Below, piece after piece: positions 17,108 through 25,364 of a DNA stretch of 64,000 nt (its first letter is position 1; every line of letters starts with the position of its first letter). The stretch is from the NCBI GenBank assembly GCA_003242885.1, contig QKMZ01000001.1, forward strand, positions 434,001 to 498,000, in the 5' to 3' direction. This DNA is from Candidatus Melainabacteria bacterium (GTDB taxonomy: Bacteria > Cyanobacteriota > Vampirovibrionia > Obscuribacterales > Obscuribacteraceae). Under the pieces are notes generated by a model. That model was not told the origin of the DNA, searched no databases, and worked only from the letters and a program-made list of their open reading frames with translations. The translations under genes were made by a program, and so were the position numbers.

Positions 17108-18097
17108 CTATATCGATATTTCGATGATCACAGGATAGTGGTCGGATGAGTTGGGTTCACCTAGAATACGCGATTTGCAAACAACATCACCAGATACAAA
17201 GAAGTGGTCAATTGCCAAAAGCGGGAAGAATCCGTAGCGCCAATAGAATGGCGTTGGCCATGTTAATTGAATGCCGCGCCCCCACTGCGTGTTCTTCAGT
17301 CCTGATTGATTTAGAAAGTCTGAAATTAGATACGTCCAGGAGTTAGCATTGAGATCTCCGCTCACCACGAGTGGAAATTTGAGTTTTTTCGCCGCCGGTA
17401 ACATTGCCTCGAACTGTCCTTTGTGCCATTCAAAAAAATGTTTTTTTACGGGTCCTTGAACGTGAGTGTGCAGAAGCGAAATTGGTTTTTCGAGGCCGGC
17501 GATTTCTGCAATGATGCTGGGATGACCGGAGTCTCCGAAATATTCGATGCTCTCGCTTAGCGGTTTTGTCTTGCTGTAGATGCCGATCCCATAAGTGTCC
17601 ATCCTTGGAACAGAAACTGCATGAGGGTGGGATTTGAGATGTGACTCTAGATAGGTTTGCCATTCTGGCGTTAGTTCGGCGATCAGCACGACGTCCGGAT
17701 TTACACTTTCAATGTAAGAAGTGACTCTTTCAAATTGCTTGTTTTTGACGTTCAAATTGATCTGCATCAGCTTCAATGTTTTCTCTGATGCAATGAGTGG
17801 CTGGGCGCGAGGGACATAATATGGAATCAGATGGCTAAAGGTGATTACCGTGCACAACGATGTACAAACGGTAAGAATCGTCGAGCGTCCAAACGCTGCT
17901 ATTAAAATAGTTGTTAGGGCCGAGAGTGCGAAGATTTCAACTCGGAACTGCGCAACTAAATACGCGCGCCACCACAGTCTTTCGGATTCAGCAAGTGCGG
18001 TTACGGCGATGCACAACGCAACCAATAGAAGGAGCATGATCAGCGCCAGTCCGTGTTTGGTTTTGCTCAAAGCTAAGTTGTTAGTTGTCCCGGGCAT
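17108..18097 (-). CDS. Membrane-anchored endonuclease/exonuclease/phosphatase family protein
   Basis: 329 residues. Two or three N-terminal hydrophobic segments (about 15-37, 50-70, 73-92) anchor it in the membrane. The rest is an EEP fold: MQINLNVKNKQ (N of the first motif), DVVLIAELTPEW (catalytic Glu), LLHTHVQGP, VVSGDLNANSW (Asp/Asn pair), and the C-terminal SSDHYPVIIEI with the catalytic His. The membrane form resembles a widespread bacterial group whose substrate is not known; a phosphodiester in the envelope or periplasm is likely. It converges with the paralogue pair and is divergent from the next gene. Confidence 0.85.
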   Translation of the reverse strand: MPGTTNNLALSKTKHGLALIMLLLLVALCIAVTALAESERLWWRAYLVAQFRVEIFALSALTTILIAAFGRSTILTVCTSLCTVITFSHLIPYYVPRAQPLIASEKTLKLMQINLNVKNKQFERVTSYIESVNPDVVLIAELTPEWQTYLESHLKSHPHAVSVPRMDTYGIGIYSKTKPLSESIEYFGDSGHPSIIAEIAGLEKPISLLHTHVQGPVKKHFFEWHKGQFEAMLPAAKKLKFPLVVSGDLNANSWTYLISDFLNQSGLKNTQWGRGIQLTWPTPFYWRYGFFPLLAIDHFFVSGDVVCKSRILGEPNSSDHYPVIIEISI

Positions 18098-18185
18098 TAA
18101 TTAAGTATATCTCTCTGCCGTTCTGCTGTATTTTGTGTACTTGCGGCGCACAGCTCACGAGCCGAATGCCAGGACTGAGGAGCGT

Positions 18186-19520
18186 ATGAATAGCGAAACT
18201 GTTAAAAAGACGACCGTCCAGAGAATTCCTGGATTAGTTTTGATTAGTCACTATTTTGAAGTGCCACTCGATTACTCAAAGCCTACTGGAAAAAAGATCA
18301 CAGTTTTTGCTCGTGAAGTTCGCTCGACTGAAAATGCTACAAAAGACGACATGCCTTTTTTGGTGTATTTGCAGGGCGGACCTGGATTTCAATCTCCTCG
18401 TCCTGAAAGCAATGGTGGCTGGCTGAAACGCGCACTGAAGGACTATCGCGTTCTTCTGTTAGATCAGCGAGGAACAGGATTGAGCACCCCGGTTTCGCAT
18501 CAAACGATGAATGCGATTGGAGATGTTTCCGCCCAAGTAGAATACCTGAAGAACTTTCGTGCAGACAACATCGTGCGCGACTGTGAGTATATTCGCAAAG
18601 CACTAAATCATGGAAAAAAGTGGTCGGTGCTTGGACAGAGCTTTGGTGGATTTTGTATTACGACTTATTTGTCGCTGCATCCAGAAGGGCTTGAAGGCGC
18701 CATCTTGACGGGTGGATTTGCTCCGCTGGTGGATGATCCCGATGAAGTTTATCGCGCATGCTACACGAGACTAATCGAAAAGAATAAGCAATTTTATGAG
18801 CGCTATCCTGACGATGCAGAAATTGTTTCGCGCATAGTGAAACATTTGCAGTCAAATGACGTTCAATTGCCGTGCGGTGAAACGCTCACACCAAGGCGTT
18901 TTTTGGAGCTAGGTATCAACTTTGGATTTAAGTGTTCTGGTCATTCGATGAACACGATCCACTATCTTCTGGAAAGTGCTTTTGTTCCAAATACACCATC
19001 TGAAACATTATCGTTCGCGTTTTTGCGAGGGATTGAGAATCTGATGGACTTCAACACGAATCCTATCTATTCACTTTTGCATGAAGCCATCTACTGTCAG
19101 GGGCGTGCATCCCAATGGTCTGCAGAGCGTATCATCAAAGAGTTTCCGCAGTTTGACTTGAATTCGAACAAGAACAGCCAAATCTATTTTACTGGCGAGA
19201 TGATTTATCCGTGGATGTTCGACGAGTACAACTGTTTGAAGCTGTTTAAAGAAGTAGCGGAACAGTTGGCGACGTATTCTGATTGGCCTGCGCTCTACGA
19301 TATTGAAGCGCTTAAGTCTTGTACCGTCCCGTGCGTTGGAACTATCTATCATAACGACCTCTATGTTGACCGCGTTATGGCGGAGGAAACCGCGAAGACA
19401 ATTCGTGGATGCAAGTATTGGTTAACGAATGAGTTTGAGCACGATGGGCTCAGGGAAGAGGGCGAGAAAGTTCTAGATCGCTTACTCGCATTACTGAAAG
19501 GAGAATGTGATTTAGTCTAA
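18186..19520 (+). CDS. Alpha/beta hydrolase, prolyl aminopeptidase-like (family S33)
   Basis: 444 residues from the ATG after GAGGAGCG; an earlier start adds 17 unlikely residues. The oxyanion region is FLVYLQGGPGFQSPRP, typical of proline iminopeptidases (GGPG). RVLLLDQRGTGLSTP follows, then the nucleophile Ser in VLGQSFGGFC. The cap domain lies at about 200-340. The acid and base are probably Asp in TIYHNDLYVD and His in EFEHDGLREE near the end. No signal peptide is visible, so it is a cytoplasmic peptidase that removes N-terminal residues, often proline. Its last 9 bases overlap hutH tail-to-tail. Confidence 0.85.
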   Translation: MNSETVKKTTVQRIPGLVLISHYFEVPLDYSKPTGKKITVFAREVRSTENATKDDMPFLVYLQGGPGFQSPRPESNGGWLKRALKDYRVLLLDQRGTGLSTPVSHQTMNAIGDVSAQVEYLKNFRADNIVRDCEYIRKALNHGKKWSVLGQSFGGFCITTYLSLHPEGLEGAILTGGFAPLVDDPDEVYRACYTRLIEKNKQFYERYPDDAEIVSRIVKHLQSNDVQLPCGETLTPRRFLELGINFGFKCSGHSMNTIHYLLESAFVPNTPSETLSFAFLRGIENLMDFNTNPIYSLLHEAIYCQGRASQWSAERIIKEFPQFDLNSNKNSQIYFTGEMIYPWMFDEYNCLKLFKEVAEQLATYSDWPALYDIEALKSCTVPCVGTIYHNDLYVDRVMAEETAKTIRGCKYWLTNEFEHDGLREEGEKVLDRLLALLKGECDLV

Positions 19521-21113
19521 CGGTCCCAACACTGATTCGACTTTTTCGAGCAACGAGTTGTTTTCGATTAACTGCTCAGCCTTGTCGATGTCGATGTGCA
19601 CTTCTCTGTCTTCATCCATGTGCGGTATGTTTTCGCGTACAAGCTTGTATGCCGCATCAACACCGCGCCCCGGTGCGAGCCCGATCGACTGCTGGTCGCA
19701 TGTTTCGTGAGTAATGGCGTCTCCACAATTACCGATCCGGAAGTCGATGCCTTGGCACGCACAGACGAGTTCGATTGCGAGCGATTTGCGAACGTTTTCC
19801 AATATCGTGCGCGCTTTTCGTGCTGCAATTGAGCCCATGGAGACATGGTCTTCTTGGTTGGCATTGGTTGTGATGGAATCGACGCTGGCTGGGTGCGCGA
19901 GCACTTTGTTTTCAGAAACGAGAGCAGCAGAAGTGTATTGCGAAATCATCAACCCTGAATTGAGACCGCCTTTGTGAGTGAGGAACGGCGGCAATCCGTC
20001 GGACAATGCCGGGTTGAGCAAACGTTCGACGCGACGCTCGGAAATATTCGCGAGTTCTGCGATAGCAATCGCCATGTAGTCCATTGCCAGCGCAAGCGGC
20101 TGTCCATGGAAGTTTCCACCGGAAAGAGCGTAGCCATCGAATACGAGCGGATTGTCTGTCGCCGAGTTTATTTCTATTTCCAAGACTTGGCGAACGTGCT
20201 CGAATGCCTGGCGCGAAGCGCCATGGACTTGCGGCATGCAGCGCAGCGAATATGCGTCTTGAACACGTGTACAGCCGGTGTGGCTTTTGATGAGTTCACT
20301 CTCTGCGAGCAGTCTGCGCAAATTGGCTGCTGCTTTTGCTTGACCGCGATGAGGGCGGACCTGTTGGATTACATCGGCGAAAGGTTTTTCTGACCCGAGA
20401 TGCGCTTCCAGAGACATCGCGCCAATGATATCGGCTACCTTTGCCAGTCTTTCTGCCTCCAATAGGGTCAAGGTTCCGACAGCGGACATCATCTGTGTGC
20501 CGTTAATGAGTGCTAGTCCTTCCTTGGCAGAAAGTTCGATAGCGGTCAATTTGGCTTTTTTGAGCGCGTCGGCGCCCGACATACGCTTTCCTTCGAAAAT
20601 GGCTTCGCCCTCACCGATTAAGACAAGCGCTAAATGCGACAGGGGCGCCAGGTCTCCGGACGCTCCAAGAGAGCCCTTTTCCGGAACAATCGGATGAACG
20701 CCTCGGTTGAGCATGTCCAAAAGAAGGTCTACGACCTCTATTCGGATGCCGGAATATCCCTTTGCGAGAGCATTTGCCCGCAAAAGCATGATGGCGCGTA
20801 CGGTCGGCTCGTTGAAAGACGGTCCGACGCCGGCGGCGTGGCTCAGAAGGAGGTTGCGCTGTAGCTGTGACGCGTCCTCTTTCTTGATGACTACATCCTT
20901 AAATTTGCCAAAACCGGTTGTGATGCCGTAAACCACAGCACCTTCGTGGAGAAACTTCTCGACTACAGCGCGGCTCTTGGAAAGCTGTTCGGTTGCCATT
21001 GCCGAAAGCCTAACCGTGGCATTGCCGCGTGCGACTCGCTCGACATCCTCCAAGGTCAGTCTGTGACCATCAATCTGCAGGGTGGCGGAGGAAGGTTTTG
21101 TTGTTGTGACCAT
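19512..21113 (-). CDS. hutH: Histidine ammonia-lyase
   Basis: 533 residues. The enzyme deaminates L-histidine to urocanate, the first step of histidine breakdown. The MIO prosthetic group forms from the Ala-Ser-Gly of GSLGASGDLAPLSHLAL. Also visible are GITTGFGKF (the catalytic Tyr loop), NGTQMMSAVG, SATDNPLVF, GGNFHGQPLALAMDY and QEDHVSMG. The size fits the family (about 500-520). The family also includes aromatic and tyrosine ammonia-lyases and aminomutases, and specificity rests on few residues, but the His in the active-site loop after SHL and the overall match favour histidine. No hutU, hutI or hutG lies in the window, so the rest of the path is elsewhere or absent. Confidence 0.88.
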   Translation of the reverse strand: MVTTTKPSSATLQIDGHRLTLEDVERVARGNATVRLSAMATEQLSKSRAVVEKFLHEGAVVYGITTGFGKFKDVVIKKEDASQLQRNLLLSHAAGVGPSFNEPTVRAIMLLRANALAKGYSGIRIEVVDLLLDMLNRGVHPIVPEKGSLGASGDLAPLSHLALVLIGEGEAIFEGKRMSGADALKKAKLTAIELSAKEGLALINGTQMMSAVGTLTLLEAERLAKVADIIGAMSLEAHLGSEKPFADVIQQVRPHRGQAKAAANLRRLLAESELIKSHTGCTRVQDAYSLRCMPQVHGASRQAFEHVRQVLEIEINSATDNPLVFDGYALSGGNFHGQPLALAMDYMAIAIAELANISERRVERLLNPALSDGLPPFLTHKGGLNSGLMISQYTSAALVSENKVLAHPASVDSITTNANQEDHVSMGSIAARKARTILENVRKSLAIELVCACQGIDFRIGNCGDAITHETCDQQSIGLAPGRGVDAAYKLVRENIPHMDEDREVHIDIDKAEQLIENNSLLEKVESVLGPLD

Positions 21114-21531
21114 GCTTTGGGTGTCCTAAAGACGTTTTGCGAGAAGTTAATTAAATCGTTCGTGAGTCCTTCAGTCTGGGCAGGCGCATGAATTGCGCTC
21201 CATAAACCAGGCAAGAAAAACGTTCTATGAATGTTACCAGTCAAAAACGACATACCAGTAATTGCTAATTATCGTTGAATCTTGAGGGCTTCTTGACATT
21301 GGAACAAAGCCTGACTGTTAACGTCTTTCAACGTTTACATCCGCTTTCATGGGTCCAGTCCGAATGATCCTTAACGGTTTTCGGAAGTTTTTGAGGGCTA
21401 AAGCTAGTGAAAATCAGGGTTTATGGCACCTGGTCGCATGGTAAGATGAAGGTGCAAAAGTTGTCAAAGCTTTGGCTCGCCAATCTCTTTAGTGTCCGCA
21501 GGGTTGCCCTTTTCCGGTTTCCCAATTCGAA
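21114..21531. other. Intergenic region with candidate promoter
   Basis: 418 bases between divergent genes. On the plus strand TTGACA (21293-21298) and TGTTAA (21316-21321) are 17 bases apart and could drive the gene at 21532, with a leader of about 200 bases. I see no supported gene or strong hairpin. Confidence 0.4.
21293..21321 (+). promoter_or_regulatory. Candidate sigma-70 promoter
   Basis: A perfect TTGACA box lies 17 bases before a weaker TGTTAA -10 box (three of six matches). It points toward the secreted repeat protein at 21532. Confidence 0.4.
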
Positions 21532-23277
21532 GTGAAAAAGCAAGGTATGTCCAGGTCAAATGCATTCAAATCAAAGGGGAGAATGACTTCGCGCGTCTCT
21601 GCTTTGGCGTTTGTGGCTTTGAGCGTTTTTCTGGTTGCTCCAGCTTCCTTTGCCGTGACAGACAATGACGGGAATCTGCTCAAGCTGGAAGAGAAGTTTT
21701 TCCAACATACCTATCCGAAAGAAAGTATCGATGCGCGCCTAGACCGTATCGAAAAAATGGTTTTTGGTGAGGCTAAAGACGGCGATGACGCCGCCCGCTT
21801 GTCTGCTCTGGTCCAGGCTGTGCCCAACCTAAATAGTGCTTCTGACTCCGCACCGGCACAAACTGCCAGAAGCGGTGGTTCATCTTCAGGTGGCTCGTCA
21901 GGTGGAAGCTCCGGTGGCGGACGGCAGCCAGCCTCTACGCAGGTAGCCGAAGAAGAAGAATCCGAACCTGCGCCCATCGGGAATTACCCAGCCGTGGACG
22001 CGATTGAACGAAAGGCTTTTAATGGCAAAACATATAGCCAAGAACCAGTAAATCAGCGTCTCGCTCGCCTAGAAACAAAGTATTTCGGGAAGCCGTCGAC
22101 CAGCACCGACCTTACTGACAGGACCGACAGGCTTAAGGCGCAGTCCGGCATTGACATTACTAAGAATGCTCCTTTGAATGCCGACTGGGCTGACGAGGAC
22201 GACGACGAACCGACAAATATTGCGCCACCACAACCGGTGGCACGCCGTAATGCTGACAAAGAGTCTTTCAGTGGAAGGAATCTCGCGGATGACTTTCGCA
22301 AGCAAGGGTTGATTCCTAAGACCAGCATGGGCGGAAGCGGCATGTATGGCGGCATGGGAAGCAGCGGCACAACAGGCGGCCGAATGGGTGCGGGCTCTGG
22401 TTCTTATGGTAGTGGCTCATATGGCGGTGGCTCATATGGCGGATCGTCCAGCGGTTCTTATGGCATGGGCAGCCGCTCCGGTACTTATGGTGGTGGTTCT
22501 GCACCTGCACCGCGTGCCCGACCTCCAATCACCTCGCAAGATTTTGAAGATGATGATGACGACGAGTTGCCACTTCCTAAAACTGCGATGGCTTCGCCGC
22601 GGACCGCTCCTGATATTCGCACATCTACTCCACGCGCCCAGGGCATTGGCTTGAACTCTCAAGTCACGCTCATGGAAAACGAGGTTTTCAACAAGACTTT
22701 TCCTAAAGATCCTTTGCCCACGCGCTTGCACAGGTTGGAACAGTCTCTTTTCCCAGCGGAAAAACCTTGGACTGACAAATCACTTCCAGACCGAGTTAAT
22801 CGTTTGGCGGGTGTAATTCAGGTCTCTCCTGGTGGCAGTGCGGGTACATCACAGCGTGTCGCGCAGAGTCCGCAGCCGGCGCCGAGTTACAACGACGACG
22901 ACGGCTATCCGCCGACAGCGCCAAACATGAGACGCAAAAATGGTGGATTGGGCAAGATTATCAATTCAATCGGAAACCTGATTGGCGGAGGCTTCGTAGG
23001 CGGTTATCCAATGCAGTCCGGCAGCGTGGTCACGGATCCCCGTACTGGTCTTTTACTGGACACAGTAACGGGCAACCTCATAGACCCAGGCACCGGCATG
23101 GTTGTACGGCAATCGGCTCCGAGATATGGCACCGGATATGGTAGCGGTGTCGGCACGTTTGGAAGTGGATTTTCCACAGGTGGTTTTGGAATCGGAACGG
23201 GCGGAGTTCGATTCGGCGGCGGCGGTATGGGAATGCCGATGGGCGGCTATGGCTTCGGTGGGGGCATGTGGCCGTAA
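21532..23277 (+). CDS. Secreted Gly/Ser-rich protein with three YP...RLxRLE...FG repeats
   Basis: 581 residues from a GTG; an ATG at 21583 (residue 18, after AAAGGGGAGA) gives an ideal signal peptide MTSRVSALAFVALSVFLVAPASFA and may be the real start. The repeat occurs three times: about 52-80 (LEEKFFQHTYPKESIDARL then DRIEKMVFGE), 157-186 (RKAFNGKTYS, RLARLETKYFGK) and 380-408 (NEVFNKTFPKDP, RLHRLEQSLFP, then a partial RVNRL). Long Gly/Ser/Tyr-rich linkers lie between and after, as in the stretch at about 265-325 and the last 60 residues. The C-terminal part has GLLLDTVTGNLIDPGTGMV. I know this repeat only from unnamed cyanobacterial and melainabacterial proteins. It is probably a surface or periplasmic protein. 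Confidence 0.75.
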   Translation: MKKQGMSRSNAFKSKGRMTSRVSALAFVALSVFLVAPASFAVTDNDGNLLKLEEKFFQHTYPKESIDARLDRIEKMVFGEAKDGDDAARLSALVQAVPNLNSASDSAPAQTARSGGSSSGGSSGGSSGGGRQPASTQVAEEEESEPAPIGNYPAVDAIERKAFNGKTYSQEPVNQRLARLETKYFGKPSTSTDLTDRTDRLKAQSGIDITKNAPLNADWADEDDDEPTNIAPPQPVARRNADKESFSGRNLADDFRKQGLIPKTSMGGSGMYGGMGSSGTTGGRMGAGSGSYGSGSYGGGSYGGSSSGSYGMGSRSGTYGGGSAPAPRARPPITSQDFEDDDDDELPLPKTAMASPRTAPDIRTSTPRAQGIGLNSQVTLMENEVFNKTFPKDPLPTRLHRLEQSLFPAEKPWTDKSLPDRVNRLAGVIQVSPGGSAGTSQRVAQSPQPAPSYNDDDGYPPTAPNMRRKNGGLGKIINSIGNLIGGGFVGGYPMQSGSVVTDPRTGLLLDTVTGNLIDPGTGMVVRQSAPRYGTGYGSGVGTFGSGFSTGGFGIGTGGVRFGGGGMGMPMGGYGFGGGMWP

Positions 23278-23303
23278 CCACATTCGAAAGTTAGAGGTTT
23301 TGC

Positions 23304-24203
23304 GTGATTCTCGTTCTTGGCGGTTCTGGTTTGCTTGGAAGCGCTATCTTGAGGCACTTGCATCGGCAGAGATATCCGGCAAGAGTGCTGACTCGCGGAA
23401 TGGGTGATTGGAGAAGTTCCAATATTCCTAATCTAAAACAGCAGGGTACTGAAGTTGTCGTCGGCGAAATGACCGACCCCAATGTTCTTGCTAAAGCGAT
23501 AAGTGGTTGCACTGCGGTAATTCATGCCGGAGGCAGCTTCTTTCAGTCAAATGCGCAAACGATGAAGTCAGAGCATCTCGATGTAGTGGGTGAACTTGCG
23601 CGCATTGCAGAGTCGGGCGGGGTACAGCGATTTATTCATGTGAGCTGCTTGGGTGCGTCCGAACATTCTGCTAGCGCTATGATGCAGTACAAATGGGAAG
23701 CAGAACAAGTAATCAAAGACACTCGCTTCTACTGGACGATTGTGCGTCCTTCTTACTTCTTCGGAACCTCATTTCCTTTTCTCAGTGCTTTGTTGCCTGT
23801 GCTTAAGCTCAAGCCGGTCATCCCGATACCTGGCGCCGGGCTTTGCGAATTGGAGCCGGTCTTTGTTGACGATGTAGCCAATGTCATTGTGCAGAGCCTT
23901 TACAACCGGGGCTCGGTAAGCAAAACCTATGAAATCGGCGGGCCAGTCACGTACACCTTGCTCGAGTTTATTGAATTGGTTAAGGAGTACATGAAAATCA
24001 AGACCGCGCTCATGCATATCCCGACAGATAGCGCTGACAAGACCGCGAAAGTTTTTGGCAAGATCGTCAAGAACGTTCACACAGATTTGATAGGACTGAT
24101 GTCCGTGGATTCGATATGCAAAAACGAAGAACAGCAGCTGCCTGTCGAATTGTCAGGAATGACTCTTGAAGAGCATCTAGGGACAATTATTCAAAATCTT
24201 TAG
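23304..24203 (+). CDS. NAD(P)-binding epimerase/NmrA-like protein
   Basis: 299 residues from a GTG preceded by GAGG, 26 bases after the previous stop. The Rossmann dinucleotide motif is at the very start (ILVLGGSGLLGSAILRHL). An Arg follows strand 2 (LTRGMG), which favours NADP. The active-site Tyr/Lys of classic epimerases is only loosely kept (MMQYKWEAEQVI). The WTIVRPSYFFGTS, VFVDDVANVI and YEIGGP motifs are typical of the atypical SDR group near the complex I assembly factor NDUFA9 and cyanobacterial Ycf39. It may act in quinone or lipid metabolism or complex assembly rather than on sugars. Cytoplasmic. Confidence 0.8.
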   Translation: MILVLGGSGLLGSAILRHLHRQRYPARVLTRGMGDWRSSNIPNLKQQGTEVVVGEMTDPNVLAKAISGCTAVIHAGGSFFQSNAQTMKSEHLDVVGELARIAESGGVQRFIHVSCLGASEHSASAMMQYKWEAEQVIKDTRFYWTIVRPSYFFGTSFPFLSALLPVLKLKPVIPIPGAGLCELEPVFVDDVANVIVQSLYNRGSVSKTYEIGGPVTYTLLEFIELVKEYMKIKTALMHIPTDSADKTAKVFGKIVKNVHTDLIGLMSVDSICKNEEQQLPVELSGMTLEEHLGTIIQNL

Positions 24204-24322
24204 TCTTTGGCGAAGCAACCCAAGCAATGCGTAAGGCAGCGCCGGGCGGAATATGCTAACTTTAGTTGTTCTATTAATTTCCAAGTATTTGGAATTCCAA
24301 GGCAGCGCGTGAGGGCTTACAG

Positions 24323-24667
24323 ATGATTAGACTCGGCAAACCAGTACAGTTGCTTGAGTGGGGGCAAGGCACAAATACCACCAATCAAGTTTGGACGAAA
24401 TTCGCCGAAGGTACCATAGAGGGCAAGCCGCGCACGGTAGACGGTGTGACAACTGCGGTTATTGCTATTAGTGGCAAGCTTCAAAAGAACAACGGTGGCG
24501 ATGACCACGTGAAGATCATGCAGCAAGGCGAAGGCATGACGCCAGCATCTCAGAAGTGGGGCGAAGTCGCGATGGGCACGCTCAGCAATGTTGATGAGAG
24601 CGGCGGCAAAACGCTAGTTCATATCGCATTGAAAGGCGCTATCAAAGTTGGGCGCCTGGTTCAGTAG
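24323..24667 (+). CDS. Conserved-looking small protein, unknown function
   Basis: 114 residues from the ATG after GTGAGGG. The protein is beta-rich with three regularly spaced segments (WGQGTNTTNQVWTKFAEGTI, ITAVI..., WGEVAMGTLSNVDE), as in a small beta-barrel. The two 'W..K.AEGTI'/'W.EVAMGTL' parts are similar, so it may have an internal repeat. There is no signal peptide. A strong terminator follows 33 bases past the stop, inside the end of the convergent gene. I do not recognise the family. Confidence 0.65.
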   Translation: MIRLGKPVQLLEWGQGTNTTNQVWTKFAEGTIEGKPRTVDGVTTAVIAISGKLQKNNGGDDHVKIMQQGEGMTPASQKWGEVAMGTLSNVDESGGKTLVHIALKGAIKVGRLVQ

Positions 24668-24676
24668 AATCGGCAT

Positions 24677-25345
24677 TTACTTCAAATAAGATTTTGACAT
24701 GGAGACGTTCGGCGTCTCCTTTGTTTTTTCTTCTTTCTCGACGTACTGCTTTAGTTGTTTGACGATTTCGTTTTGAACGAACTTGAGAAAGAAGGCCACC
24801 ATAGACGGTGGCACTATTGTGCCTGCGTCTACGTGCAAAGTGTAGGTCAACTTTGTCTTGCCGCCGCCTTGTTCGGCGAGTTCCCACGATCCATCAACGT
24901 GTTTGAAATTGCCGTCGAGTTGTTTCCAGTTGATGCGATGTGGGCTGTCAGCAATGTTCGTAACTGTGTGCTGCACTGCGTTTTTGACAAACATCTGGGG
25001 CTTTAAATACGTTTCTACGTAGATTAGGTCACCATCACGCTTTATGATTTCAGAAGTCTTTATGCGTTTGAATATCCGGGGGTAATTCTCGAATTTAACG
25101 AGTGCATTCCAAACATTTGTCGGCGTTGAGGCAATCATTATGTCGACTGCCGACTCAGCCATACCATTGGGAAGCTTTTTGCCGGGTTCATAGACCGGAA
25201 TCTGCTCGTTTGTTATCGTTGCTTCGTCAGCTTTGGTTTTCTGCTTACCAAACGAAGCGGGAGCACATACAATCGAATACGAAAGCAAGGCAGCACAGAG
25301 GCTTGCGCTAAGCCATGAGGTGTAAGGGGCTCGCTTTGCTTTCAT
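24677..25345 (-). CDS. Secreted SRPBCC (START-like) protein
   Basis: 222 residues with an N-terminal signal segment (about 10-32, ending near APASFG). The START-like fold runs from about 66 to 205: DIMIASTPTNVWNALVKFENYPRIFKRIKTSEII, then TYLKPQMFVKNAVQHTV, INWKQLDGNFKHVDGSWEL, and a C-terminal helix MVAFFLKFVQNEIVKQLKQYVEK. It resembles the polyketide cyclase/coenzyme Q-binding Coq10 group, which bind hydrophobic ligands, but is exported here, so lipid handling in the periplasm is a fair inference. Its last codons carry the terminator of the convergent gene. A second SRPBCC protein, without signal, is at 10635-11075. Confidence 0.8.
   Translation of the reverse strand: MKAKRAPYTSWLSASLCAALLSYSIVCAPASFGKQKTKADEATITNEQIPVYEPGKKLPNGMAESAVDIMIASTPTNVWNALVKFENYPRIFKRIKTSEIIKRDGDLIYVETYLKPQMFVKNAVQHTVTNIADSPHRINWKQLDGNFKHVDGSWELAEQGGGKTKLTYTLHVDAGTIVPPSMVAFFLKFVQNEIVKQLKQYVEKEEKTKETPNVSMSKSYLK
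24701..24728 (+). terminator. Rho-independent terminator inside the convergent gene's 3' end
   Basis: GGAGACG (24701-24707) pairs with CGTCTCC (24713-24719), loop TTCGG, then TTTGTTTTTT. It ends transcription from the gene at 24323-24667 and at the same time encodes the C-terminal residues of the protein on the other strand. Confidence 0.85.
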
Positions 25346-25364
25346 CGGAATCTCCGAGCAGGCA

